Of a stretch of DNA of 64,000 bases, positions 36,901 through 43,892 are shown one piece after another. Below the pieces are notes generated by a model. The model was not told the origin of the DNA and made no database searches. It saw only the letters and a program-made list of their open reading frames with translations. Source of the stretch: Ancylobacter sp. Lp-2 (GTDB lineage: Bacteria; Pseudomonadota; Alphaproteobacteria; Rhizobiales; Xanthobacteraceae); contig NZ_JAJALI010000015.1 of NCBI RefSeq assembly GCF_020523795.1, forward strand, positions 1 to 64,000, written 5' to 3'. The translations under genes were made by a program, and so were the position numbers. Within the stretch, counting starts at the first letter, position 1, and every line of letters starts with the position of its first letter.

Positions 36901-37912
36901 CGGCGGCGATTCCCTGCAGGCGGTCGCCCTGCTGCTGCGTCTGCGCGAAGCGGCAGGACGCGATCCGGGCCTCGCGGCGCTATTCGCGGCCCCGAGCGTT
37001 GCCGGCCTTGCCGGCGCCTTGGACGAGCAGGGCGCGCGGGCCGATTTCGGCCTTGAGCCGCTGGTCCGCCTGACCGAGGGCGATCCCGCGCTACCGCCGC
37101 TCTTCGCCATTCATCCGGCCGGCGGCCTGTCCTGGTGCTATGGGGGGCTCGCACGGGCGCTGGCGCCGCGGCGGAGCGTCTACGGGCTTCAGGCGCCGGC
37201 CCTGTCGCCGGACCAGCCGCTGCCGCCGAGCCTCGAGGCACTCGCCGCAGATTATGCCCGGCGCATCCGGGCGCTGCGGCCGGAGGGACCCTATCATCTC
37301 GTCGGCTGGTCGGTCGGCGGCATCCTCGCGCAGGCGGTGGCGGTGGAACTGCGCCGGCAGGGCGCCGAGGTCGGCATCGTCGCGCTGCTCGACGCCTATC
37401 CGAGCGATTGCTGGCGTGCCGAGCCGGAGCCGGCGCCCGATGCGGCGCTCAAGGCACTGTTGGCGATCGCCGGCCACGATCCCGACCGGCTGCCCGGGCT
37501 GGCGCTCAGCCGCGCCTCGGTAGTCGCCTTCTTGCGCGCCTCCGACAGCCCGCTCGGCACGCTTTCCGACACTGCTCTCGACGGGGTGGTGCGGGTGGTG
37601 GCCGGCAACAACCGGCTGGTGCGCGGGCATCACCATGCCCGCTACGACGGTGGGCTGACCTTCTTCCGTGCGGCGCTGGACCATGAGGGGCGCGACCTCA
37701 CGCCGGCGAAATGGGCGGCCTATGCTGATCATATCGACGTCGTCGACATAGCGAGCCTGCATGCGCATCTCACCGGCCGCGAGGCAACCATGGCCATCGC
37801 GCCGGCTCTCGGCGCCGCGCTGACGGCCTGCGAACAAGCAAGGAAAACATCATGCGCGACAATGGCCTGCGCGGACGCATCGCCCTCGTCACCGGAGCGG
37901 GCGGAGGCATAG
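33959..37912 (+). CDS. entF: EntF-like nonribosomal peptide synthetase (C-A-PCP-TE), serine-specific
   Basis: The 1317-aa synthetase has a condensation domain (about 1-430, HHLAIDG at 140-146) and an adenylation domain (about 450-940, YTSGSTGEPKG from 600). A carrier domain follows (Ser985 in LGGDSLQAV), then a thioesterase (Ser1118 in GWSVGG). The ten pocket residues, read from D646, V647, W650, H689, F713, S715, L738, V746, D747 and the terminal-domain Lys, give DVWHFSLVDK, the serine code of E. coli EntF. It should condense DHB with Ser and cyclise three units. Length is close to EntF (1293). The first good ATG is 33959. The 3' end overlaps entA by 61 bp. Confidence 0.92.
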   Translation: MAASPDSPGWPLTEAQSGLWYAQRLDPANPLFNTGQYIELAGALDLDAFRSAVATAVEEAEALALCMVDAAEGPRQLLDPSRRPRLEVVDVSGAADPLATAEADIARDMATPIDPTRDPLAAERLFVLGPQRFVWQQRIHHLAIDGYGMILLTQRVADLYNARRRGTVAGPALPGLDVVLAEDAAYRCSNKRQADAAYWRDAFAGQPEVVSLAAGAPVSAFGFHRRAVEIDAATIARLHALARESSIPWPDLITAFCAAYVQRHTGTPEVVLGVPHMGRLGSKAARVPAMLMNVLPLRVAPQPGATRADFLASVARSLVKARRHGRYRSEQLRRDLKLIGRRRRLHGPLVNVLPFDETPRFEGLDARLEVLSAGPVDDITFTFRAHGAGGLRLEVDANPDLYSAEEALAHARRLDAFIAGALAAERLDEVPTATPEEAHRHLVEMNATAHEVPDVTLTALIEAAMRLTPEAPAVRFEGVELSYAELERRSAALAGGLTDAGAGPGSLVAVALPRSLELIVALVAVLRAGAAYLPLDLAHPDERLARILGSAKPCVILARDADADRLRPHAAVLVPEAWPTEIGAAPLHAPVPDDAAYVIYTSGSTGEPKGVVVGHRAIANRLEWMREHYGIGPGERIVQKTPATFDVSVWEFFLPLIAGAVLVVAPPDAHRDPLALARLFRTEKVTTAHFVPSMLAAFLAEPAARGLEVRQVFCSGEELPADLRDRFHRTLSAELHNLYGPTEAAVDVSYWPAGPDDRARPVPIGFPVWNTRLYVLDEAMRPQPPGVPGHLFLAGVQLAHGYLGRPDLTAERFLADPFVAGERMYRSGDLAYYRPDGAVVFLGRSDHQIKIRGLRVELGEIEAAIMQSGLARQCAVIASRDAAGTQRIVAYVVGVEDVAVLRERLAARLPDYMVPSALVALDALPVTANGKLDRAALPAPEFSGSGGRGPGTPSEKLVAALFREVLGLDAEPAAEDDFFTLGGDSLQAVALLLRLREAAGRDPGLAALFAAPSVAGLAGALDEQGARADFGLEPLVRLTEGDPALPPLFAIHPAGGLSWCYGGLARALAPRRSVYGLQAPALSPDQPLPPSLEALAADYARRIRALRPEGPYHLVGWSVGGILAQAVAVELRRQGAEVGIVALLDAYPSDCWRAEPEPAPDAALKALLAIAGHDPDRLPGLALSRASVVAFLRASDSPLGTLSDTALDGVVRVVAGNNRLVRGHHHARYDGGLTFFRAALDHEGRDLTPAKWAAYADHIDVVDIASLHAHLTGREATMAIAPALGAALTACEQARKTSCATMACADASPSSPERAEA

Positions 37913-38628
37913 GTCGGGCAGTGGTCCGGCTGCTGGTCGAGGAAGGCGCCCGCGTCGTCGCCACCGACCACGCGGCCGAACTGCTGGCGCCGATCGCCGA
38001 GGAATTCGGTGGTGCCGTGCGCACGGAGATTCTCGACATCCGCTCCACCGAGGCGGTGGAGGCGGTGGTGGCGCGCGTTGAGGCGGAGGAGGGGCCGATC
38101 GATCTCGGCGCCAGCGTCGCCGGGGTGCTGTCCTGGCAGACGGTGGTGGAGACCGACGACGCCGAGTGGGATCGGGTGTTCGACATCAACAGCAAGGGGG
38201 TGTTCCGCTTCGGCCGGGCGCTCGCCCGCCGTATGCAGCCGCGCCGGCGCGGGGCGCTGGTGACGGTTGCCTCCAATGCCGCCGGGGTGCCGCGCCACGC
38301 CATGGCCGCCTATGCGGCCTCCAAGGCGGCGGCGGCGATGTTCACCCGCTGCCTCGGCATCGAGCTCGCCCCGCACGGCATTCGCTGCAACATCGTGGCG
38401 CCCGGCTCGACGCTGACGTCGATGCAGACCGGCATGTGGGCGGACGACAACGGCGCGGCGCAAGTCATTGCCGGCGCAGCGGAAGTCTTCAAGGCCGGCA
38501 TTCCGCTCGGCAAGCTGGCGACCCCGGAGGATGTGGCGGAGGCGGTGGTGTTCCTGCTCTCGGCACGGGCCGGGCACATCACCATGAGCGACCTCTATGT
38601 CGATGGCGGCGCGACGCTGCGGGCCTGA
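37852..38628 (+). CDS. entA: 2,3-dihydro-2,3-dihydroxybenzoate dehydrogenase
   Basis: The 258-aa classical SDR has TGAGGGIG near the N-terminus and the catalytic YAASKAA, with a C-terminus ending [12 protein letters not shown]. It oxidises the isochorismatase product to 2,3-DHB with NAD. Starts inside the last 61 nt of the synthetase gene in another frame. It is the last gene of the plus-strand operon and abuts the convergent ATPase gene with no gap, so transcription units collide here. Confidence 0.9.
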   Translation: MRDNGLRGRIALVTGAGGGIGRAVVRLLVEEGARVVATDHAAELLAPIAEEFGGAVRTEILDIRSTEAVEAVVARVEAEEGPIDLGASVAGVLSWQTVVETDDAEWDRVFDINSKGVFRFGRALARRMQPRRRGALVTVASNAAGVPRHAMAAYAASKAAAAMFTRCLGIELAPHGIRCNIVAPGSTLTSMQTGMWADDNGAAQVIAGAAEVFKAGIPLGKLATPEDVAEAVVFLLSARAGHITMSDLYVDGGATLRA

Positions 38629-39411
38629 CTAGTCCTTGACGGCGTCGACCATCACTTGCACGAAGCCGTGCGAGCAGCGCTCGACCCGCGCCTCGACACC
38701 GTAGACGCTCGCCAGCATCGCCGGGGTGATCGCCTGCGCCGGCGTGCCGTCGGCGACAATATGCCCTTGAGAAAGAACGATAATCCGGTCGCACCAGCGA
38801 GCCGCCAGCGCGATGTCGTGCAGCACCACCACGACGATGATGCCGCGCTCGCGCGCCACCTCGCCGGCGAGCTTCATCACCGCGAGCTGGTGGCGGATGT
38901 CGAGGGCACTGGTGGGCTCGTCGAGCAGCAGCACCCTCGGCTCGCGCACCAGGCACTGGGCGAGGGCGGCGAGCTGGCGCTGGCCGCCAGACAGCTCGTC
39001 GAGGCCGCGCATGGCGAGGTCGGCAATGCCGAGACGGCGCAGGACGTCGAGAGATTTCCGTTTTGGATCAGTGCCTTGCGCGAAGGTTACCGATTGCAGC
39101 GCGCTCAGCGTCGCCTCGAAGACCGAGAGCGCGACGCGCGGCGGCAGCGTCTGCGGCATGTAAGAGACCTCGCGCGCATAGCTGGCCGGATCGAGGCCGG
39201 ACAGTTCGCGGCCGTCGAGGCGGATCGAGCCGCGGGCGGGAATCAGCCCCGCCAGCGAACGCAGCAAGGTGGTCTTGCCGGCGGCGTTCGGTCCGACCAG
39301 TGCGGTGACCGATGCGGCCAGAATGCCGCTCAAGTGCAGCCCGTCGATGATGCGACGCGCGCCGTAGCCGACCGACAGGTCGGCAATGTCCAGTCCCGAT
39401 GCCGCACTCAT
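38629..39411 (-). CDS. Ferric-siderophore ABC transporter ATPase (FepC type)
   Basis: The 260-aa ATPase has Walker A GPNAAGKTT, signature LSGGQRQ, Walker B VLLLDEP and a D-loop region TSALD. The family is the FecE/FepC iron-siderophore group. Overlaps the permease gene by 4 nt and so forms a two-gene minus-strand unit. The binding protein is encoded apart, at 27790. Confidence 0.9.
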   Translation of the reverse strand: MSAASGLDIADLSVGYGARRIIDGLHLSGILAASVTALVGPNAAGKTTLLRSLAGLIPARGSIRLDGRELSGLDPASYAREVSYMPQTLPPRVALSVFEATLSALQSVTFAQGTDPKRKSLDVLRRLGIADLAMRGLDELSGGQRQLAALAQCLVREPRVLLLDEPTSALDIRHQLAVMKLAGEVARERGIIVVVVLHDIALAARWCDRIIVLSQGHIVADGTPAQAITPAMLASVYGVEARVERCSHGFVQVMVDAVKD

Positions 39412-40532
39412 CCCAGATTACCCCGGCGGGAGAGGATGAGGACCACGAAGAAGGGTATCCCGATAAGCGAGGTGATGATGCCGACCGGCAGCAGCGTGCC
39501 GGGCACGATGAGCTTGCTGCCGACCGAGGCGAGCGACATCAGCCCGGCGCCGGTCAGCACGCTGGCCGGCAGGTAGAAGCGGTGATCCTCGCCGACCAGC
39601 AGCCGGGCGATGTGCGGCGCCACCAGCCCGATGAAGCCGATGGTGCCGACAAAGGCGACGCTGGTGCCGGTGAGCACGCTGACCCGCAGCAGCGAGGCGA
39701 AGCGCAGTCGGCCGAGCGCAATGCCGAAGCTGCGCGCGCGATCCTCGCCGAGGCGCAGGGCAGTCATCTGCCAGCTGTCCCGCAGCGCGAGCGGCACCAG
39801 CACCGCCAGCACTGCGGCGAGCACCCCGAGCTTGGCCCAGGTGGCGCGGGCGAGCGAGCCCATCGACCAGAACACCAGCTGTTGCAGCGCCTCCTGGCTG
39901 GCGACGAACTGGATGAGCGCCACCAGCGCGTTGAAGGTGAACACCATGGCGATGCCGAACAGCACCAGGGTTTCCACCCCGGTGCCGCGCAGCCGCGCCA
40001 GCGCCTGCAGCAGCAGCACCGAGCCGAAGGCGAACAGGAAGGCGAAGAGCGGCAGGTTCCAGTTGCCGGGCAGGCCGGGGATGGCGAGGCCGAGCACGAT
40101 GGACAAAGCGGCGCCGAAGGAGGCGGCCGAGGAGACGCCGAGCGTGAACGGGCTGGCCAGCGGGTTGTTGAGGATGGTCTGCATCTCCGCCCCGGCGAGC
40201 GCCAGCGCGGCGCCGACCAGCACCGCCATCAACGCCGCCGGCAGCCGCACCTCCCAGACGATGACCCGGATGCCGGGCTCGGCGGCGGCGGGATCGAGGA
40301 GGGTGCGCAGCACCGCGCCGATCGACAGGCCGGAGGGGCCGGTGGCGATGTCCACCAGCATGCCGGCCGCCATGATGGCGAGCAGGCCGGCGAGGATGGC
40401 GAGCCGCCGGCGCTGGCGGCGGGCATAGGCATCGATCGGATCGGCGGCAATGAGATCGGCGGCGAGGGCGGCGCCGGCCGGCAGGTCGGGAAGGCTCTGG
40501 CCTGGCGGTGCCTGCGGCGACAATCCGGTCAT
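39408..40532 (-). CDS. Ferric-siderophore ABC transporter permease (FecCD family)
   Basis: The 374-aa FecCD permease has about nine or ten helices after a cytoplasmic N-terminus of about 45 residues. Signatures are GAEMQTILNNPLASPFTLG and FVGTIGFIGLVAPHIARLL. Enterobactin uptake in E. coli uses two permeases, FepD and FepG; here a single gene is present, so a homodimer is expected. I chose the ATG at 40532 with GGACGGAG just upstream; the frame is open to 40670. Divergent from the esterase. Confidence 0.88.
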   Translation of the reverse strand: MTGLSPQAPPGQSLPDLPAGAALAADLIAADPIDAYARRQRRRLAILAGLLAIMAAGMLVDIATGPSGLSIGAVLRTLLDPAAAEPGIRVIVWEVRLPAALMAVLVGAALALAGAEMQTILNNPLASPFTLGVSSAASFGAALSIVLGLAIPGLPGNWNLPLFAFLFAFGSVLLLQALARLRGTGVETLVLFGIAMVFTFNALVALIQFVASQEALQQLVFWSMGSLARATWAKLGVLAAVLAVLVPLALRDSWQMTALRLGEDRARSFGIALGRLRFASLLRVSVLTGTSVAFVGTIGFIGLVAPHIARLLVGEDHRFYLPASVLTGAGLMSLASVGSKLIVPGTLLPVGIITSLIGIPFFVVLILSRRGNLG

Positions 40533-40673
40533 CTCCGTCCCACTCGGCCTGTTTGCGCGGCGTGTCGCGACGCTATCCGTCGCGTGGCCCGGCGAGCGGG
40601 GCTCTCGCGGCGGCGCGCAAGGTTCAATGCCCGAGCCGTCCGTACCGGTCAAGTTTCTGATGTCGCTCAATAA

Positions 40674-40690
40674 TTTAGAATCGTTTCAGT
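40674..40690. promoter_or_regulatory. Irr-box-like motif in the permease/esterase divergent promoter
   Basis: TTTAGAA-TCG-TTTCAGT has a perfect left half of the iron control element TTTAGAA-N3-TTCTAAA and a poor right half. It lies in an AT-richer patch of the 233-nt gap between the permease (minus) and esterase (plus) genes, where iron control would be expected. Confidence 0.3.
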
Positions 40691-40765
40691 CTGGAGGGCG
40701 GCTGCTTGCATTGTCCGGCGAGTGGTTTAGATGCCGGGAGGAAATGGCAGGGGCGCGCGAGGCGG

Positions 40766-41617
40766 ATGGAACCCGGCATCGTCATCGAGGGTAGCTGCTG
40801 GTTCGACCTCGCGCCGCGTGGCGGCGGGGCGCCCTATCGCATTTTCCTGGCGCTGCCGAAAGGACCGGCGCCGCCGGCCGGCTTCCCGGTGCTGTATCTG
40901 CTCGACGCCAATGCCAGCTTCGCGACGCTGGTGGAGGCGCAGCGGCGCGGCGGCGAGCGCCCGGCCGGCACCGGCATCGGCCCGACGGTGCTGGTGGGCA
41001 TCGGCCATGCTGCCGACGGGCTCTATGACCGGACGCGCCGGACCTTCGACTACACCGCCGGGCCGAGCCAGGAGGCGCCGGCGGTTGCCGGTGCTACCGC
41101 CGGCCGGGCGACGGGCGGGCGGGATGCGTTCCTTGCCTTTCTTCGTGGCGAGGTGAGGCGGGCGGTGGCCGCGCGCGTGCCGGTTGATGCCGGCCGGCAG
41201 ACGCTGGTCGGCCACTCGCTGGCGGGGCGTTTCGTGCTCGATGTGTTCGGCCGCGACAGCACGGCCTTCGCCGCCTATGTGGCGATCAGCCCCTCGATCT
41301 GGTGGGACGAGGAGGAGCTTCTCGACGGATTATCGGCCCCGGGCGGAGCTCCTCGCCTTTCCATCGTCGTCGGCGAATGGGAACAGCAGCTGGCGCCCTG
41401 GCTGGCGGCGCGCCCCGGCGCGGCGGAAATCGCCGAGCGGCGGGCGCGCCGGGCTATGGTCGACCGGGCGGCAGCCTTCGCAGAGCGGGCGCGAGCGGTG
41501 CTTGGCGAAGAGGGCAGGGTGCAATTCGAATGTCTTCCCGGCGAGGACCATGCCTCGGTGGTGGCGCCGGCTCTGACCCGGGCGTTGCGCTTGGCGCTGG
41601 TCGCTGCCGAAGGGTAA
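40766..41617 (+). CDS. Siderophore esterase-like alpha/beta hydrolase (IroE/Fes class)
   Basis: The 283-aa esterase of the PF00756 type has the Ser nucleophile in GHSLAGRFVLDVFG, close to the IroE pattern, an ISPSIWWDEE segment and a late His in PGEDHASV. Such enzymes cut the trilactone of enterobactin-type siderophores to release iron. No signal peptide is evident, so a cytoplasmic Fes-like role is more likely than a periplasmic IroE role. I use the ATG at 40766; the true start is unsure as the frame opens at 40706. Divergent from the permease gene. Confidence 0.8.
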   Translation: MEPGIVIEGSCWFDLAPRGGGAPYRIFLALPKGPAPPAGFPVLYLLDANASFATLVEAQRRGGERPAGTGIGPTVLVGIGHAADGLYDRTRRTFDYTAGPSQEAPAVAGATAGRATGGRDAFLAFLRGEVRRAVAARVPVDAGRQTLVGHSLAGRFVLDVFGRDSTAFAAYVAISPSIWWDEEELLDGLSAPGGAPRLSIVVGEWEQQLAPWLAARPGAAEIAERRARRAMVDRAAAFAERARAVLGEEGRVQFECLPGEDHASVVAPALTRALRLALVAAEG

Positions 41618-41772
41618 GGCGACTCGCGCCACGGTGTGTTCGCCAAACTGTGATCGCCGCAGATGCCGTGTCGCCGTCGGTGCGCTGGAATTGCACGGGT
41701 TCTGGTCGCGACGGCGATTTCCCGGCGGCCAAAACGGCTTTAAGGAAGGCTCGCTTGTTCGCGGAGCCCGAG

Positions 41773-42297
41773 ATGCCGAATCCTGATATGTCCAGCCTCG
41801 ATGCGACCGCTGGCGCGCGCCGCCCGCTGGTGCTCGCCCCGCTGATCATCGCGGCCGGGGCGGCGGCGACGCTCGCCGGTGCCTGGTTCTTCCAGCTGGT
41901 GATCGGGCTGGCGCCGTGCCCGCTCTGCCTGGAGCAGCGGCTGCCCTATTACGCCGCCGTGCCGCTGGGGCTGGTGGTGGCGCTGGTGGCGCGGCAGGGG
42001 CATGCCGGGCTGGCGCGGCTGGGTCTGGCGCTGCTCGGCCTATTGATGCTGGTCGGCTTCGGGCTGGCGCTCTATCACGCCGGCGTCGAATGGCACTGGT
42101 GGCAGGGACCGACCGCCTGCTCGGGGGCCGCTCCGGCGGCGGGCTCGGCGAACCTGCTGCAGGACCTGCAGCAGGCGCGGGTGGTGCGCTGCGACGAGGC
42201 GCCGTGGCGCTTCCTCGGCCTGTCGCTGGCCGGCTGGAACGTGCTGATCGCCGCGACGCTGACGCTGGTGGCGGTATGGGGCGTGCGCCGGCGCTGA
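41773..42297 (+). CDS. dsbB: Disulfide bond formation protein B (DsbB)
   Basis: The 174-aa membrane protein has four helices. The quinone-side pair Cys49-Cys52 is in APCPLCLEQRLPYY, and the second periplasmic pair is Cys116 and Cys140, as in classic DsbB. It reoxidises DsbA and passes electrons to quinone. No dsbA is adjacent. Start ATG 41773; ATG 41788 is possible. A second, differently built DsbB-like gene lies at 55000. Confidence 0.87.
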   Translation: MPNPDMSSLDATAGARRPLVLAPLIIAAGAAATLAGAWFFQLVIGLAPCPLCLEQRLPYYAAVPLGLVVALVARQGHAGLARLGLALLGLLMLVGFGLALYHAGVEWHWWQGPTACSGAAPAAGSANLLQDLQQARVVRCDEAPWRFLGLSLAGWNVLIAATLTLVAVWGVRRR

Positions 42298-42486
42298 GGG
42301 CGGGAGCGGCGAAGGCCGCTCGCCCCATCCCTCTCGCCGACTGGGAGGGGGCTGTCGCGCGGAACTGGGCAGACCGCGTCGGGGCGATTCAGCGATGGCG
42401 GGGCGGAGCAGGTAAGGGGGCAGGCGAGCCGAAGCCGCGAGGGCCCGCGTCCCAACGGGAGAGGGGAGCCTCCCGAGGATTGCAGC
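42298..42486. repeat. Intergenic repeat element, second copy
   Basis: The gap between dsbB and the HNH gene contains AAGGCCGCTCGCCCCATCCC at 42312, differing in two positions from the 7590 copy. It also has further CCCTCTC/GAGAGGG-like arms (CATCCCTCTC early, GGGAGAGGGGAG late at about 42459). Both copies are non-coding and stem-rich. I see no gene in it. Confidence 0.5.
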
Positions 42487-43044
42487 CTACGGGTCGAGCT
42501 CGGTATCCCAGTAGAGATAATCGACCCAGCTCTCATGCAGGTAGTTGGGCGGGAAGTGCCGGCCGTTCTGGTGCAGGTCGAATACCGCCGGCTGGAAGGG
42601 TTTCTGCCGCGGCACCATCCTCGCCTCCGCCGGCATCAGGCTGCCCTTGCGCAGATTGCAGGGTGAGCAGGCGGCGACGACGTTCTCCCAGGTCGTCAGC
42701 CCGCCGCGCGAGCGCGGGATGACGTGGTCGAAGGTGAGGTCATCGCGCGAGTCGCAGTACTGGCAGGTGAAGCGGTCGCGCAGGAACACGTTGAAGCGGG
42801 TGAAGGCCGGCTGGCGGGCCGGGCGGATGAAGCTCTTGAGCGAGACGACGCTCGGCAGCCGCATCTGGAACTGGGCGCTGGAGACCTGCCGCTCGTAATA
42901 TTCGACGATATTCACCCGGTCGAGGAACACCGCCTTGATGGCGTCCTGCCATGACCAGACCGAGAGGGGGTAGTAGCTCAACGGGCGGTAATCCGCGTTG
43001 AGCACGAGGGCCGGCCAGGCACCTGGGGACAAAGTCGCCGTCAA
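42487..43044 (-). CDS. HNH endonuclease
   Basis: The 185-aa HNH protein has zinc ligands in FTCQYC and ACSPCN, and the catalytic core DHVIPRSRGGLTTWENVV. This short type is widespread and chromosomal in Hyphomicrobiales; its cellular role is unknown. No restriction or phage genes surround it. The ATG at 43044 gives the usual ALVLNADYRPLSYYPLS N-terminus. The 147 nt upstream hold no other gene. Confidence 0.88.
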   Translation of the reverse strand: MTATLSPGAWPALVLNADYRPLSYYPLSVWSWQDAIKAVFLDRVNIVEYYERQVSSAQFQMRLPSVVSLKSFIRPARQPAFTRFNVFLRDRFTCQYCDSRDDLTFDHVIPRSRGGLTTWENVVAACSPCNLRKGSLMPAEARMVPRQKPFQPAVFDLHQNGRHFPPNYLHESWVDYLYWDTELDP

Positions 43045-43191
43045 GCACTTGCTCCCTTACCGGAGCGACTCACGACGGCTCGGCGCCGTGGGACGCACGG
43101 CGATACTCTATAGGTAGCGTGTCAGTCTTGTGAAGCACCGCGATGCGGCATCGGCTTCACGAATGCGGCCAACGGACCCGCCGGAGCGGGC

Positions 43192-43884
43192 TCAGCCGAG
43201 CGGCGGCAGGCGTTCGGCGAGGAAGGCGCCGCCGAGCAGCAGGCCCTCGCTGTCGATGCCGTGGCCGAGCCCGCGCGACAGATGCCCGCGCGCTGGCACG
43301 CCGGCCGCCTTGAGGCTCGCGAGCGAGCGCGGCAGCGCCTGCGGCGGGATCACCTCGTCGGCATCGCCATGGATGAGCAGCACCGGCGGGCGGCTGGCGA
43401 TCACCGGGCCGGCGATGTCGGCGGCGCGGCCTTCCGGGGTCACGTGCAGGCCGGAATAGCCGAGGATGCCGGCGAGCGGCGCCGGCCGGGCGAGGCCGAC
43501 CTCCAGCGCCATCATCGTGCCCTGGCTGAAGCCGACCAGCGCCAGGCGGGACGGCGGCAAGGCGTGGCGGGCGAGCTCGGCATCGAGGAAGCCGTCGAGC
43601 GCGGCATGGGCGGCCTGCACGCCGGCCCAGCGCTCGCGGTCGTTACGCTCGACATAGGCGAACCATTGCCGGCCGACCGGGGCGATGCCGAGCGGCTCGG
43701 GCGCGTGCGGCGACACGAAGGCGGTGCGCGGCAGCTTCTCGCCCCACAATTCGCCGAGGTCGATCAGGTCGCGGCCATCGGCGCCGTAGCCGTGCAGCAG
43801 CACCACCAGCGAATCGGGCGCGCCGCCGGAGCGGGGGGCGAGGCGCGGGCCGTCGAGGAGCGGAACTGCGGCGGGAGTGACCAT
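43192..43884 (-). CDS. Carboxylesterase/phospholipase-like serine hydrolase
   Basis: The 230-aa alpha/beta hydrolase of the YpfH/Abhydrolase_2 type has oxyanion region LLHGYGADGRD, nucleophile GFSQG and late catalytic IHGDADEVIP and GLGHGID. Likely a cytoplasmic esterase on short acyl esters. It ends the M23 gene's neighbourhood with only 8 nt between, so they may be co-transcribed. Confidence 0.83.
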   Translation of the reverse strand: MVTPAAVPLLDGPRLAPRSGGAPDSLVVLLHGYGADGRDLIDLGELWGEKLPRTAFVSPHAPEPLGIAPVGRQWFAYVERNDRERWAGVQAAHAALDGFLDAELARHALPPSRLALVGFSQGTMMALEVGLARPAPLAGILGYSGLHVTPEGRAADIAGPVIASRPPVLLIHGDADEVIPPQALPRSLASLKAAGVPARGHLSRGLGHGIDSEGLLLGGAFLAERLPPLG

Positions 43885-43892
43885 GGCGGGGC

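Noticed and set aside
42487-43044. HNH nuclease as part of a restriction or phage-defence island
   Set aside because: Neighbours are dsbB and housekeeping hydrolases; this short HNH type is ordinary in Hyphomicrobiales chromosomes.
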